This document shows, in pieces, positions 7,889-17,339 of a stretch of 64,000 nt of DNA (positions are counted from its first letter, which is position 1; each line of letters opens with the position of its first letter). Source of the DNA: Pseudonocardiales bacterium (GTDB lineage Bacteria > Actinomycetota > Actinomycetes > Mycobacteriales > Pseudonocardiaceae); assembly GCA_019247305.1 (NCBI GenBank), contig JAFAPC010000094.1, forward strand, positions 43,258-107,257, read 5' to 3'. The notes beneath the pieces are model-generated. The model was not told where the DNA came from and did not search any database. It saw only the letters and a list, made by a program, of their open reading frames with translations. Position numbers and translations under genes: made by a program.

Positions 7889-8553
7889 CCGATCTTGTCA
7901 GGGTTGGGTGGCATTGTCTTGGCCATGACGATCGTGTCGTGGCCATGACGACCGCGAGGGGGCAGCATGGGGGCGTGGCTACCGGGCTGGACGGGTTTGG
8001 CCTCGCGGGCGAGTTCACCGTCGAGGATCTTGAGCGGATGCCCGAGGACGGGCGCCGCTACGAGCTGCTCGACGGGGTACTCCTGGTGAGCCCGGCACCG
8101 GGAGTATGGCACCAGGAAGTAGTGCTTGCACTGGCAATCAGGCTTCGGGACGCGTGCCCGCCAGGATTGCACGTGGTCATCGCCCCGTTCGAGTGGCGCA
8201 GCAGCCGCCGGACCGCGCTGCAACCCGACGTGCTGGTCGCGCGGCACGCGGATCTGCTCGCCGTCGAGGGCGGGAAGTTCCTCGGAGCGCCTCCGGTGCT
8301 CGCCGTGGAGGTGCTCTCACCGAGTACCCGGCGGATCGATCGATTATCGAAGCTGTCGGCCTACGAGGAAGCCGGTGTCGCCTCGTACTGGCTAGTTGAT
8401 CCGGACCCGCAAGCACCCTCGTTGCACGCACTGGATCTGGTGGACGGTCGCTATGTTGCGGTCGGGTGCCCCTCGGGGGAGCAGGCGTGGGACGCGCAGC
8501 GGCCGTTCCCCGTCACCATCCGCCCCACGGACCTCGTCGCCGGCCTGCGTCGA
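7889..8553. repeat. Direct repeat copy 1 (Uma2 gene plus upstream DNA)
   Basis: A ~660-bp segment beginning CCGATCTTGTCAGGG recurs at 10077-10710 in the same orientation. It includes the 5' flank and nearly all of the Uma2 coding sequence. Copy 1 also has a 20-bp internal tandem duplication (GGCCATGACGATCGTGTCGT, 7921-7940) that adds an extra upstream ATG. The two copies flank the ATPase-DUF234 gene. Confidence 0.85.
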
Positions 8554-8559
8554 GACTGA
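7945..8559 (+). CDS. Uma2 family (DUF820) putative restriction-fold endonuclease
   Basis: A 204-residue protein from ATG 7945 (MTTARGQHGG); the in-frame ATG at 7825 would run into treZ and is rejected. The PD-(D/E)xK-like Uma2 pattern is intact: TVEDLERMPEDGRRYELLDGVL, then LQPDVLVARH (catalytic Asp), then PPVLAVEVLSPS (Glu in the E-V motif) and YEEAGVASYWLVDPD. Uma2 proteins are widespread in actinobacteria and cyanobacteria, often in multicopy; a nuclease role is predicted from fold only. A broken paralogue lies 2.2 kb downstream. Confidence 0.88.
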   Translation: MTTARGQHGGVATGLDGFGLAGEFTVEDLERMPEDGRRYELLDGVLLVSPAPGVWHQEVVLALAIRLRDACPPGLHVVIAPFEWRSSRRTALQPDVLVARHADLLAVEGGKFLGAPPVLAVEVLSPSTRRIDRLSKLSAYEEAGVASYWLVDPDPQAPSLHALDLVDGRYVAVGCPSGEQAWDAQRPFPVTIRPTDLVAGLRRD

Positions 8560-8566
8560 CGGTGCG

Positions 8567-9961
8567 CTACGTGCCGCGCGGCGCGAGCGCCATGATGTCC
8601 TCGGCGGTGATCGCCAGCACATCAGGGGGGACGTTGTCGACGCGCTCGCGGGCGCACAACACCAGCCGCACTGTTGCCGGGTCAGCTTCAGGCACCGCGC
8701 TGACCTTCGCGGTGAGCGCGCGGATTATCCGGGTAGCGTCCATCCGGGCGGCCCACTTCGCCTCGCCGACGAGGACGGGGACCCGGGCTCGCCCGGCCAG
8801 AGCCACCGCATCGATCTCCACTGTGCCGTCCGCGGACCACCAGGGACCGACCGCGACAATGCCGTCACCGAACTTGCCCTGCGCAGCCAGAACACGCAGG
8901 TGCGTCCGGAACATCTCCTCCCAGCGGGGGCCGAGGAGCTCAGGCAAGCTCTCGAGGAGCACCGGCAGGATGGCCTCTCCGAGCCCACGCTCGATCTCCG
9001 CGCGGAATCGGGCGAGCACTTGCAGCCAAAACGCGAGGAAGTTGTCTGCCACCCGGTAGTGGACACGTCGAGATCGTTCGGTATCAGTAACGGGGACCAC
9101 CCGTTCCACCAACCGCAGCGCGATGAGCCGCTCCAGCGTGCGGGTCGGCTCGGCGCGCAGCGCATCCTTGATCTCACCATGTTTGGTCCGTCCCGCCGCG
9201 ATCGCATGCAGCACCGCCGAGGGATATTCGCCCCGTTCGGTCTCGGTCGCCAGCACTAGCTGCCCCTCGGTGAGCAGCGGCGCACCGGGGCGGCAGGCGA
9301 GTCGCAGCAGGTTGCTCGCCAGGTCGGCGTCCTGGTCCCACCACGACAAGTACAGGGGCATCCCCCCGAGCAGCCCGTAGACGGTGGCCCGGTCCGTGGC
9401 GGACAGTCGGGGAAGCAGCAGCGCCGCCTCGGCCGGCTGGAACGGATGCACCTGGAGGGACAGCCCAAAACGGCCGTAGAGCGGGGCCCGTTGCTCCTGG
9501 AGGGCCTCCATGTGCCGGACCGCCGACCCGCACAACAGCAGACGCAGCCGGGTGCGCCCAGCGGCCCGATCCAGGAAGGCACGGAGCACCCCGGGTAACT
9601 CCGGTGAGGTCAGCGTCAGCTCCGGGAACTCGTCCAGCACCACAAGCAGGGTCTCGTCAGCGGCCAGCTGGGCGAGTCCGTCGAACGCATCATCCCAGTC
9701 GGCGTAGGGACGGGCGAGCAGGTCCCGAAGCTGGTGCGGGGCCACCCGGTGCACTTGCCGGGACAGTTGCGCCAGCTCGCCGCCAGCTGGCCGGCCCGCC
9801 CCCGTGTGGAACACCGTGCGGCGATCGGCGGCGAAGTGCTGCACCAGGGCGGTCTTGCCGACCCTGCGCCGCCCCCAGACCACGGCGGCTGGCGAGTCGC
9901 TGCGCCACCAGCGCTCCAGCGCCGAGAGCTCCTCATGCCGGTTGACGAACATGACCCCCAT
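8567..9961 (-). CDS. Archaeal-type ATPase with C-terminal DUF234 nuclease-like domain
   Basis: A 464-residue protein. The N-terminal STAND-like ATPase has Walker A WGRRRVGKTAL near residue 30, Walker B LLVVLDEFPEL near 115 and an LLLCGSA sensor strand. A winged-helix region (ERLIALRLVERVVPV) follows. The C-terminal DUF234 domain carries FLAFWLQVL and then a restriction-endonuclease-like core (GTVEIDAVALAGRARVPVLV, then GEAKW), with the D...E-x-K triad of PD-(D/E)xK nucleases visible. Such ATPases are common in archaea and patchy in actinobacteria; a defence or mobile-element role is suspected. It is encoded opposite to the two Uma2 copies that flank it. Confidence 0.88.
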   Translation of the reverse strand: MGVMFVNRHEELSALERWWRSDSPAAVVWGRRRVGKTALVQHFAADRRTVFHTGAGRPAGGELAQLSRQVHRVAPHQLRDLLARPYADWDDAFDGLAQLAADETLLVVLDEFPELTLTSPELPGVLRAFLDRAAGRTRLRLLLCGSAVRHMEALQEQRAPLYGRFGLSLQVHPFQPAEAALLLPRLSATDRATVYGLLGGMPLYLSWWDQDADLASNLLRLACRPGAPLLTEGQLVLATETERGEYPSAVLHAIAAGRTKHGEIKDALRAEPTRTLERLIALRLVERVVPVTDTERSRRVHYRVADNFLAFWLQVLARFRAEIERGLGEAILPVLLESLPELLGPRWEEMFRTHLRVLAAQGKFGDGIVAVGPWWSADGTVEIDAVALAGRARVPVLVGEAKWAARMDATRIIRALTAKVSAVPEADPATVRLVLCARERVDNVPPDVLAITAEDIMALAPRGT

Positions 9962-10076
9962 TCCACGCCTTCTGTCACTAGCAGTCGACGTAACTTACGC
10001 CAACCGTTAGTTGTCGCGTTTCGCGGGCCGGTCGGCTCGGAGCGGCAGCCGCCGGAAGACAACTTTCCGATCTTGT

Positions 10077-10710
10077 CAGGGTTGGGTGGCATTGTCTTGG
10101 CCATGACTACAGCGAGGGAGCAGCATGGGGGCATGGCTACCGGGGTGGACGGGTTCGGCCTCGCGGGGGAGTTCACTGTCGAGGATCTTGAGCGGATGCC
10201 TGAGGACGGGCGCCGCTACGAGTTGCTGGACGGGATACTCCTGGTGAGCCCGGTGCCGGGCTATGGCATCAGGAGGCTGCGGGGACGCTGTACCGGCTGC
10301 TCTACCACGCATGCCCGCCGGAGTTGCACGTGGTGATCGCGCCGTTCGAGTGGCGGCGTGGGCGCAGGACCGCATTGCAGCCGGACGTGCTGGTGGCCCG
10401 TCGGGACGATCTGTTGGCCGTTGGCAGCAGTGGGTTTCTGGGGCAACCTCCGGTGCTGGCCGTGGAGGTGCTCTCGCCGAGTAGCCAGCGGATTGATCGG
10501 CTGTCGAAGCTGTCGGTCTACGAGGAAGCCGGTGTCGCCTCGTACTGGCTCGTTGACCCAGACCCGCAAGCGCCCTCGTTGCACGCACTGGATCTGGTGG
10601 ACGGCAGTTATGTCGGCGTCGGGTGTCCCTCCGGGGAGCGGGCCTGGGAAGCGCAGCGCCCGTTCCCCGTCACCATCCGCCCCGCAGACCTCGTCGCCGG
10701 CCTGCGTCGA
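10077..10710. repeat. Direct repeat copy 2 (Uma2 gene plus upstream DNA)
   Basis: Second copy of the segment at 7889-8553, same orientation, starting CCGATCTTGTCAGGG. It lacks the 20-bp internal duplication, carries a one-base deletion near 10260, and has lost the original stop codon at its end. Confidence 0.85.
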
Positions 10711-10827
10711 ACCGTGACCGTGCATGGTCCATCGCTGGACCTCGGCAGGCCATTCTTGGCGCCTTCACCGAGGATGCCGGAGGGCTGGATCGGCCTCGGA
10801 TGCGCAGGCGCTGACCCGCACGGCTAA
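10103..10827 (+). pseudogene. Frameshifted Uma2 paralogue
   Basis: From ATG 10103 the first ~52 codons match the intact Uma2 gene (MTTAREQHGG through LLVSPVPG). A missing base near 10258-10262 then shifts the frame. Restoring one base gives LWHQEAAGTLYRLLYHACPPELHVVIAPFEW, which continues in the second frame through QPDVLVARRDD and PPVLAVEVLSPSS. The normal stop after GLRR is also lost, so the second frame runs about 40 codons further to 10827. Unless this is an assembly error, no full-length nuclease is made. Part of it might still be expressed from an internal GTG near 10330. Confidence 0.85.
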
Positions 10828-10841
10828 TCCTCGGTCGGGCG

Positions 10842-13800
10842 TTATCCAAGGCGGTAGACCCTCCGCAGCGTCTCAGTACACACGTCGTCGAGTTCAGGCA
10901 TGTCCGGAATAGCCGCGTCGACGAAGGCGAAGTGGACCGTGCGCCGAGATGTGGGGTCTTGGACTGCCTGGGCCAGAGCGGTGATGATCGTTTGCCGGAC
11001 CCGTTTCGGGGTGACGGTGTTCTCGCCGATCTCGCCCAGCAACTGAGCGGCGGCCCAGGCAGTGGTGACGCTCGGCCCGACCAGCGCACTCACCAGGTCG
11101 TCGATGAGGCTGCTATCGACGCTGCGCAGCCGGGTGATGGCTTCAAGGGCCGCTTGCCGGACGGTTGGCGCGGTGTCGCGCAGCATCTGCCGCAGAGCTT
11201 GCAGCACGATCGGTGAGCCGTGTCTCAGCACTCCGAGAAGATCGGCCGCAGCTGCCCGGCCAGGGAAGCTGTTGTGGTGCAGCCCCGCCTGGGCCAGCAG
11301 GCGGCTGAGGGTCTCCTTGTCCAGGTGGTTTATAGTGTCGTCCGCTTTGTCTGCGTGCTGGCGGAAGGTGTCGGGGTTCGTCTGGGCCGCAGCGGCGAGT
11401 GCCTCCAGGACACAGCTGCATTCCGTGGAGCCGCAGTCGTCCTGCGGCGCTCGGGCCAGCAAATCACGGGCCCACATCGTGAGCAGGCCGGTCCACGGCC
11501 AGTTGGACTGTCTTGGTCGCCGACGGTAGGTCTGGAAGACTGAGATAGCTAGTGCGGTATGGTTGAACTCGGCTATGTAGGATGCACCGAGCCGGTGCAG
11601 GGCGCTGCGCAGCTGGGCCTCATCGCTCATTGCCAGAATCGCGCCGAGGGTCGTCCCCACCTCATCCCACAGCGCCCGGGAGGCCCGCAGGCCGCTATCT
11701 CGATCCAGGGTGCCGTCGGTCGCGGCGAGCGCGTCGCCCGCTGCGGCGAACACGTCCGCTATTTGCACTGGCAGGACCCGCACGGCGCGTAGTGGCTCCG
11801 GATCGATGGCGCGCAGCGTTGAGTGCAGCGTTGCCCAGCGCTTCCAGCCGATCTGTAACTTCCCTGCGGACGTCGTGAAGTCGCCGTCACTGTCGGTGGA
11901 CTGGTACAGCATGTGGGCGCAGGCGATCAGGATCAGGCGTTGCAGCGGCGGGCTAGCGTGCCGCAGCCGGTCCAGCATGAGCGTCCAGACTGGTGTCGTC
12001 GCCCAGTGAATGCCGCTGATGATCCAGGATGCGACTGGGCCCGACTCGTCGTCCTGTTCCACCGCGTCGCACCAGGCGGACAGCGCCTCCGGATCATCGT
12101 GCAGGAGCCTTTGGCAGTGCCAGGTGAACACCAGCGCCGCGCCTGGGGCGGACCAGTTTTGATCGTGGGCGAACTGGGCAAGCTGGGCGACTGCTGTCGC
12201 TCCCATGCCGGTCACCGAGACGCACACGCCGCCTGGTCCGCCGGGGAGGACACAGTTTCGGGCCCTGGCTCTGAGCAGGTCGTCCTCGGCGAGCAGCAGT
12301 TCGGTGATCGGGGTGGCGGTCTCGGCACTGAGGCCGGCGCGCTCGGCCAGCAGCAGCGCCGCGATCTGCCGGACCGCTGCCGCGGGGTGGGCAAGCCAGC
12401 AGCGCACGGTCGGCTCGGCGTCGTAGTCCATGCGTACCAGCCGGCTGAGCAGCGGGCTCAGGCACTTCGACCCGGCCAAGGCCAAGGCCGCGGCGATGCT
12501 CCGCGCCACGGGCCCGGTGCACTGGATGACCGGCTCGGTCTGCACCTCGAGAACCCGCCGGACCGTGCCGGGTGAGGGCTCGGCGGCCAGAGCCCGCCAG
12601 ACCTCGGCGACTTGGTCCTGCTGGCTGGCCCGCACCAGGTTAGTGGCGCGAGCGTAGAGCGCGACGGGGACGAACGCCTGCACCAGGGTCTCATTGCCGC
12701 CGCAAAGGGTCGGCAGATGTGCAGCGATCGCGGTGCCCCAGCGGCCCAGGACATGCGCGGACTCCTGGTCGGACGTGGCGATCCCGGCCAGCAGCCCCTC
12801 GATCGCGGCCTGGCAGGCCGGTCGGTCGGGGAACATCTCGCGGCTGAGCCGGAGCAGTTCGAGCTGCTCGGCGCGGGAGCCGATCAGCCGGATTCGGTCA
12901 AGCGCGGCGATGGCCAGGTCGTCGAGCGCCTCAGCGGGCACGAAGCGGGTCAGCCTGAGCAGGGCCCGAGCCCCGGCGGCAGGGTCTGCGATCGAGCTTG
13001 CCAGGTTCCGGCAGGCGGACACGTGCCGCGTGCGGTCCTGCGCCGGACCGAGCAGCGCGAGCCGCTCGCGCAGCTGGAACGCTTGCACCGAGTCGGAAAC
13101 CTCGCCGATGCACTGTTTCGCCTCCCGGAGCGCTGCGCGACGGCCGGCCGGAAAGAGTTCCGCGATGCGCAGCAAGGCCCGGCCGCGGTGCCACGGGTCT
13201 TCCACGGCGCAGGCCACCTCGTACAGGTGGTCGACGCGCTGCGGCACCTCAGCCAGGTGATCATCGAGGTAAGTGATGTACGCCAGGAGCGCATCCTTGT
13301 CCTGGCCCCAGAAACGCGCCCAAAGGATGACGGACACTTCGACTGCGACGTCCGGATTTTCCGCGAACAAGAGCTGGAATAGGTGCCCGACTTGCCAGCC
13401 CAAGATGGCGCCCATCTCCGTCGGCAGGTTTACCAGCTGGTCTAGGACAGCCAGCGGGATATCAGCCTCGCCACGGTAGGGAAACGCCAGCGGGTCGGAT
13501 GGCCACCAGTGGGCGTACCGGCGGTAGCCGTTGTTCCAGGCAGAACCCTGGGCGTTGAGCGCGGCGAGCATCATCGGGCCCGGATACTGGGTCGCGGCGT
13601 CAGCGAAGTTCTTCGCGTCGTAACCGGGATCCTCCGCCCAGCCGCCGATGCGCTGGGCTATCTCCTCGGTCAGCACCCGGGCTCGATGGCGTTCGGGCAT
13701 GTCGTCAAGTTCTGCGAACAGGCTGATCGGGCGAGCGCCGACCATGTGGAGGACTTTCGTCAGTGCGGCGGCCAGCAGTTCCCAGTTCTCGGCCGTGAGG

Positions 13801-16800
13801 TTCGCGGCGGTCCTGGCCAGCGCTGTCGCCGCGTGCGGCGCGGCGCGTACCGCTGCGTCAGCCAGGCCCGGGATCAAGGCGGCGATCCGCCGCGCGGCCA
13901 GCTCGGTCGCGGGCGAGCGATTCGCCAGGGCTGCACTGGCTGGGTGCCCCAGCGCCCAGAGCGCGAGCAACGCGTCGGCGCTATGCATGGTGTCGTCGGC
14001 GCTCAGCGACGTGTGCAGCGACCTGGTCAGCGCCGCTAGGTCGTCGTCACGCAGCGCCCGGACGATCTGCCGGGTCAGCGGAGAGTCGCGGGTGATCGCC
14101 GCCGCGTCGAACTGCGGCGGGGCGGCGAACCTGCGCGTGATCTCCTCGCCCTCCGTCTTGTGGTACTTGGCCATCTCGAGGTCAGGATCCTCACGTCCCC
14201 AGCGGGGGGCGAAGTAGGCCGCGAACTCACTGCGCGAGGTGTCCTCGAGCCGCAGGTAACCAGACCTGCGCTCGAATTCGTCCAGCGCGGCTGTGGCCCC
14301 GAGGTTCCAGCAGCCGCCATAGACGGTGAGCATCAGCGAGAGCCACCGCGGGCTGCGGCGGATCTGGTCGACCAGGTCGGGTTCGGCCCGCAGCGTCTCC
14401 CGCATGGCGAGGATTCCGGTGCCCCAGGCCGGAGCCAGCCGGGACTGCGGCGTCCCATCCTGGGGAAATGTTGCGGGAGAGACCATCAGCCCCAGCGTCT
14501 CGGTGATGGGGGAGCCCAGCTCGTGCCGGTCCCAGCGCGGGGCAGCGTTCATCAGAGCCACCCCCAGAGCCGGGCTGGTCGCGTCGAGGCTGCGGATCAG
14601 CCGGGCTGCGGCGCACGGCAGGGCTGGGTCGCCGTCGGCCGACTGGTCGAGCGCCGTGATCAGGACGGCGTCGACATGCCCGGCGTGCTCGCCGGTGCGC
14701 AGCGTGGCCAGTGCGGTTTCGAGCAGTTCGCGCACTCTGGGCAGGCGCTGATTGCGGGACAGCAGGCTGTAACTGGTCAGCAACTGCCGGGCGGTGCGCT
14801 GCACGACCTGGGCGGGCACGTTGGTCATCTGCGGCACGGCGGCCGCCAGCAGCAGCGCTGTTTCCGGGAAGAGCTGTGCCAGCGGGCCGTCTTGGGCCAG
14901 CAGGTTTTTTACCAGGTCGGCCATCTCTTCCTGGTGCTCCAGGTTCATCAGGCCGATGGCCATGAGAATCGGTTCGCGCCACCGGGGATCTCCCAGGTGC
15001 TCCAGAACCCGGCTCGCCCGCTGCGCGGAGTCGGCAATCAGGTGCCGCGCGGCCAGGAACTCCTGGAAGCTCTGGTGCGCGAAACGGAACGCCTCCGGCC
15101 CGCTTTCCACCAGCAGTCCCAGCTCGACCGCCATGATCTTCAGTAGCGAGTCCACGGCGGCGCGCAGTTTCGGGCTGGGAGGCTCCGGGTCGGTCCCCTC
15201 AATACGGGCCACCTCGGCCAGCAGCCGACTGCGGAACTCCGGCGACCGGATAACCCCGTTCGGCTTGGTCTCATGGATGTGCGCGGCGACAGCCGGCAGT
15301 GCGTCGAGAATGGCGTGGTAATGCTCCTCGCTGTAGGTGCCGCTCAGCCGCAGGGACCAGACCTTGGCCAGCGTTTGGACCGCCGACTGATACACCTCGA
15401 CCCGCTGGGACGGCAAGGTGTTGCCCTGGTTCAGGAACACGCTGACGATCACTCCGGCCAGCAGCGGATTAGTGGCCAGGCCGCGCACGTAGTGATTCTC
15501 TGGCAGGCCGAGCAGGCCGAGCAGTTCCTGGGCGGCCTGCTCGGCGGCCTGCGGATCAGCGGGCGCGTTCCGCTGGCGGGCCAGCTCCGCGAGTACCTCT
15601 GCGAGTCGATGGTGCACGAACACCTCAAGGGCGGGGTCCGTCATCGCCTCGATAGTCACCTGGGTGAGGTCGGCCGGCAGCGGGGCGAGCTGGTATCCCG
15701 CAATCCGGCTGGTGGTGATCAGCTTGTTCGACACCGACACCGACACCGACACCGACGGCACATCGCGGACCCAGGTGTTGATGAACTCTGTGACCGCGTC
15801 CGCCATCGGAACCCGCTCCGCGGCCGGGACCTGGTCGAGCCCGTCCAGGAGGACTAGGGCGCGGTGCTCCCGCAGGGCTGCGCCGAACAGCTGGGCGAGG
15901 ATCTCCGGCGGAATCGGCATGCCCTTGCCATAACCGGCCACATCGTCCCGCCACAGCGGACGGCGCTTGTCCCAGGAATGGTGGCCGAGGAACTCCAGCA
16001 GGGTGCGCCGCTGGCCGGGCGGGCAGTGCTGACAATCGGCCGCATAGTCGCCGATGCCCACCAGAATGGGCAGCAACGGCGTGCCGAGGACGAAGGGCTC
16101 ATCGCCAGCGGAGACGTCCATCAGGGCGCCGGGGACACTGACCACAGTGTCCCCGGCTATCAGGGCCTTGGCATGCAGCAGGGCCAGCCAGCGCATGATC
16201 GTGGTCTTGCCGCTGCCCGGGTCGCCCAAGATCACCGCTTCGCGGTCGCGGCGGTAGAGTTGCCCGATAGTGAGCACCTCGTCGCCGTCGGCCTGGTAGC
16301 GCTTGAGCCCCGCGGGGACCCCGAAGTAGTCCGCGACCGGCAGATCGGAGGCGAGCTGCCAGCGGGACGGGTTCTCCTCGGCGGCCAGATCCCGGGCAGA
16401 GCGTTCCCCGTACAGTTCCCGCCACAGGTTGTCCCTGGCCGCCTCCCGCTCGTCGGCGCTGCTGTAATCGACCTTGAGCCCGACGTATACGCGCTCAAGG
16501 TCGATTTTCATCGCCCCGCGGCTCTTCGCCAGACCGGTGACGGTGAGCCGCTCGTGCATCTGGACCACCCAGGCCAGGTAACTCCTGGCGGCCTCAGCGA
16601 GTACCTCCGGCGGGAACGGGTTGTCCCCTGCTATCAGCTCGCTGGGGCTGGCCGGCAGGCCGATCAGCGCCGTGAGCTCGGCCATCCGATTTGGGGACAG
16701 CTTCCTGTACCACTGATCAATCGGGCTCGCGGTGAGCGTACCTAGGCCCTCACTCAGGTGATGCGTGAAGACTACGCCAATGAGGTAGCCGCCGCTGAAC

Positions 16801-17339
16801 ACCGCGGCGCCCGACATCCCCTCCCACGGCGATCGGGTGGGATCGGGGTGGCCCGCTGGCGGGTCGACCCTGAGTCCTATAGTGCCGCCGCGTCGGCCCG
16901 ACCATTGGCTCCCGGACCCGTACGCGTAGCAATACTCGCGGTACTGCGAAGCCCGGCCGTCAGCGAGCGGATGATCAGGGTCATCGCGGAGCTTGAACAG
17001 GGGAAACCCGAGCGCCTCGCACTCCGCCCGGGGCTGGGTCATGGACCCGAACCGCACTGGCTCCACAACGGGCATCGCCCCCGGTGGCACGACCGAGGAT
17101 TCGACGACGCGAAGCACCGCGATGTCCAAGCCCGGGTCCGACCAGGCCACCTCGGCCGCCGCGGTCCACTCGTCCTCCTGGTCAGCGTCGAGCCGCAGCC
17201 CGACCGACACCGCTTCGCGCAGCCCGTGCTCGACGGTCAGCACATAGCCGGTCGCCACGAGATAGCCGGAGCAGCGGGCAGGCTGGGCTGCGGTACGCGT
17301 GACGGTGACTTCAGCGACCCTGGACGGCTCCAGGCTCAT
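10842..17339 (-). CDS. Trypsin-NACHT giant protein with long helical-repeat C-terminus
   Basis: A 2165-residue STAND protein. Residues 1-200 are a trypsin-like serine protease with His38 (VLTVEHGL), Asp72 (GLDIAVLRV) and Ser176 (EGMSGAAVF). Residues ~360-640 form a NACHT NTPase with Walker A GDPGSGKTT at 372-380 and Walker B ALVLLDGLDQ at ~493-502, followed by the SNKLITTSR sensor region. From ~690 on come helical repeats and TPR/HEAT-like segments, ending with HEAT units (SPIVLQALRQMLRDTAPTVR). Its ATG overlaps the trypco2 stop by four bases (ATGA). The family logic is NTP-dependent assembly on a trigger sensed by the repeats, activating the protease. The trigger is unknown. Confidence 0.92.
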   Translation of the reverse strand: MSLEPSRVAEVTVTRTAAQPARCSGYLVATGYVLTVEHGLREAVSVGLRLDADQEDEWTAAAEVAWSDPGLDIAVLRVVESSVVPPGAMPVVEPVRFGSMTQPRAECEALGFPLFKLRDDPDHPLADGRASQYREYCYAYGSGSQWSGRRGGTIGLRVDPPAGHPDPTRSPWEGMSGAAVFSGGYLIGVVFTHHLSEGLGTLTASPIDQWYRKLSPNRMAELTALIGLPASPSELIAGDNPFPPEVLAEAARSYLAWVVQMHERLTVTGLAKSRGAMKIDLERVYVGLKVDYSSADEREAARDNLWRELYGERSARDLAAEENPSRWQLASDLPVADYFGVPAGLKRYQADGDEVLTIGQLYRRDREAVILGDPGSGKTTIMRWLALLHAKALIAGDTVVSVPGALMDVSAGDEPFVLGTPLLPILVGIGDYAADCQHCPPGQRRTLLEFLGHHSWDKRRPLWRDDVAGYGKGMPIPPEILAQLFGAALREHRALVLLDGLDQVPAAERVPMADAVTEFINTWVRDVPSVSVSVSVSNKLITTSRIAGYQLAPLPADLTQVTIEAMTDPALEVFVHHRLAEVLAELARQRNAPADPQAAEQAAQELLGLLGLPENHYVRGLATNPLLAGVIVSVFLNQGNTLPSQRVEVYQSAVQTLAKVWSLRLSGTYSEEHYHAILDALPAVAAHIHETKPNGVIRSPEFRSRLLAEVARIEGTDPEPPSPKLRAAVDSLLKIMAVELGLLVESGPEAFRFAHQSFQEFLAARHLIADSAQRASRVLEHLGDPRWREPILMAIGLMNLEHQEEMADLVKNLLAQDGPLAQLFPETALLLAAAVPQMTNVPAQVVQRTARQLLTSYSLLSRNQRLPRVRELLETALATLRTGEHAGHVDAVLITALDQSADGDPALPCAAARLIRSLDATSPALGVALMNAAPRWDRHELGSPITETLGLMVSPATFPQDGTPQSRLAPAWGTGILAMRETLRAEPDLVDQIRRSPRWLSLMLTVYGGCWNLGATAALDEFERRSGYLRLEDTSRSEFAAYFAPRWGREDPDLEMAKYHKTEGEEITRRFAAPPQFDAAAITRDSPLTRQIVRALRDDDLAALTRSLHTSLSADDTMHSADALLALWALGHPASAALANRSPATELAARRIAALIPGLADAAVRAAPHAATALARTAANLTAENWELLAAALTKVLHMVGARPISLFAELDDMPERHRARVLTEEIAQRIGGWAEDPGYDAKNFADAATQYPGPMMLAALNAQGSAWNNGYRRYAHWWPSDPLAFPYRGEADIPLAVLDQLVNLPTEMGAILGWQVGHLFQLLFAENPDVAVEVSVILWARFWGQDKDALLAYITYLDDHLAEVPQRVDHLYEVACAVEDPWHRGRALLRIAELFPAGRRAALREAKQCIGEVSDSVQAFQLRERLALLGPAQDRTRHVSACRNLASSIADPAAGARALLRLTRFVPAEALDDLAIAALDRIRLIGSRAEQLELLRLSREMFPDRPACQAAIEGLLAGIATSDQESAHVLGRWGTAIAAHLPTLCGGNETLVQAFVPVALYARATNLVRASQQDQVAEVWRALAAEPSPGTVRRVLEVQTEPVIQCTGPVARSIAAALALAGSKCLSPLLSRLVRMDYDAEPTVRCWLAHPAAAVRQIAALLLAERAGLSAETATPITELLLAEDDLLRARARNCVLPGGPGGVCVSVTGMGATAVAQLAQFAHDQNWSAPGAALVFTWHCQRLLHDDPEALSAWCDAVEQDDESGPVASWIISGIHWATTPVWTLMLDRLRHASPPLQRLILIACAHMLYQSTDSDGDFTTSAGKLQIGWKRWATLHSTLRAIDPEPLRAVRVLPVQIADVFAAAGDALAATDGTLDRDSGLRASRALWDEVGTTLGAILAMSDEAQLRSALHRLGASYIAEFNHTALAISVFQTYRRRPRQSNWPWTGLLTMWARDLLARAPQDDCGSTECSCVLEALAAAAQTNPDTFRQHADKADDTINHLDKETLSRLLAQAGLHHNSFPGRAAAADLLGVLRHGSPIVLQALRQMLRDTAPTVRQAALEAITRLRSVDSSLIDDLVSALVGPSVTTAWAAAQLLGEIGENTVTPKRVRQTIITALAQAVQDPTSRRTVHFAFVDAAIPDMPELDDVCTETLRRVYRLG
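15730..15756. repeat. Hexanucleotide tandem repeat (GACACC)n inside the NACHT domain
   Basis: Four perfect GACACC units (15730-15753) plus a partial GAC. On the coding strand they encode an alternating Val-Ser run at residues ~529-537, between Walker B and the sensor strand. Gain or loss of a unit keeps the frame and changes the run by two residues. Confidence 0.9.

Noticed and set aside
7825..7944. Longer Uma2 start.
   Set aside because: It would overlap the treZ 5' end on the other strand, and the duplicated copy supports ATG 7945.
15730..15756. CRISPR-like repeat.
   Set aside because: A six-base tandem repeat inside a coding region without spacers. No CRISPR array was seen in the window.
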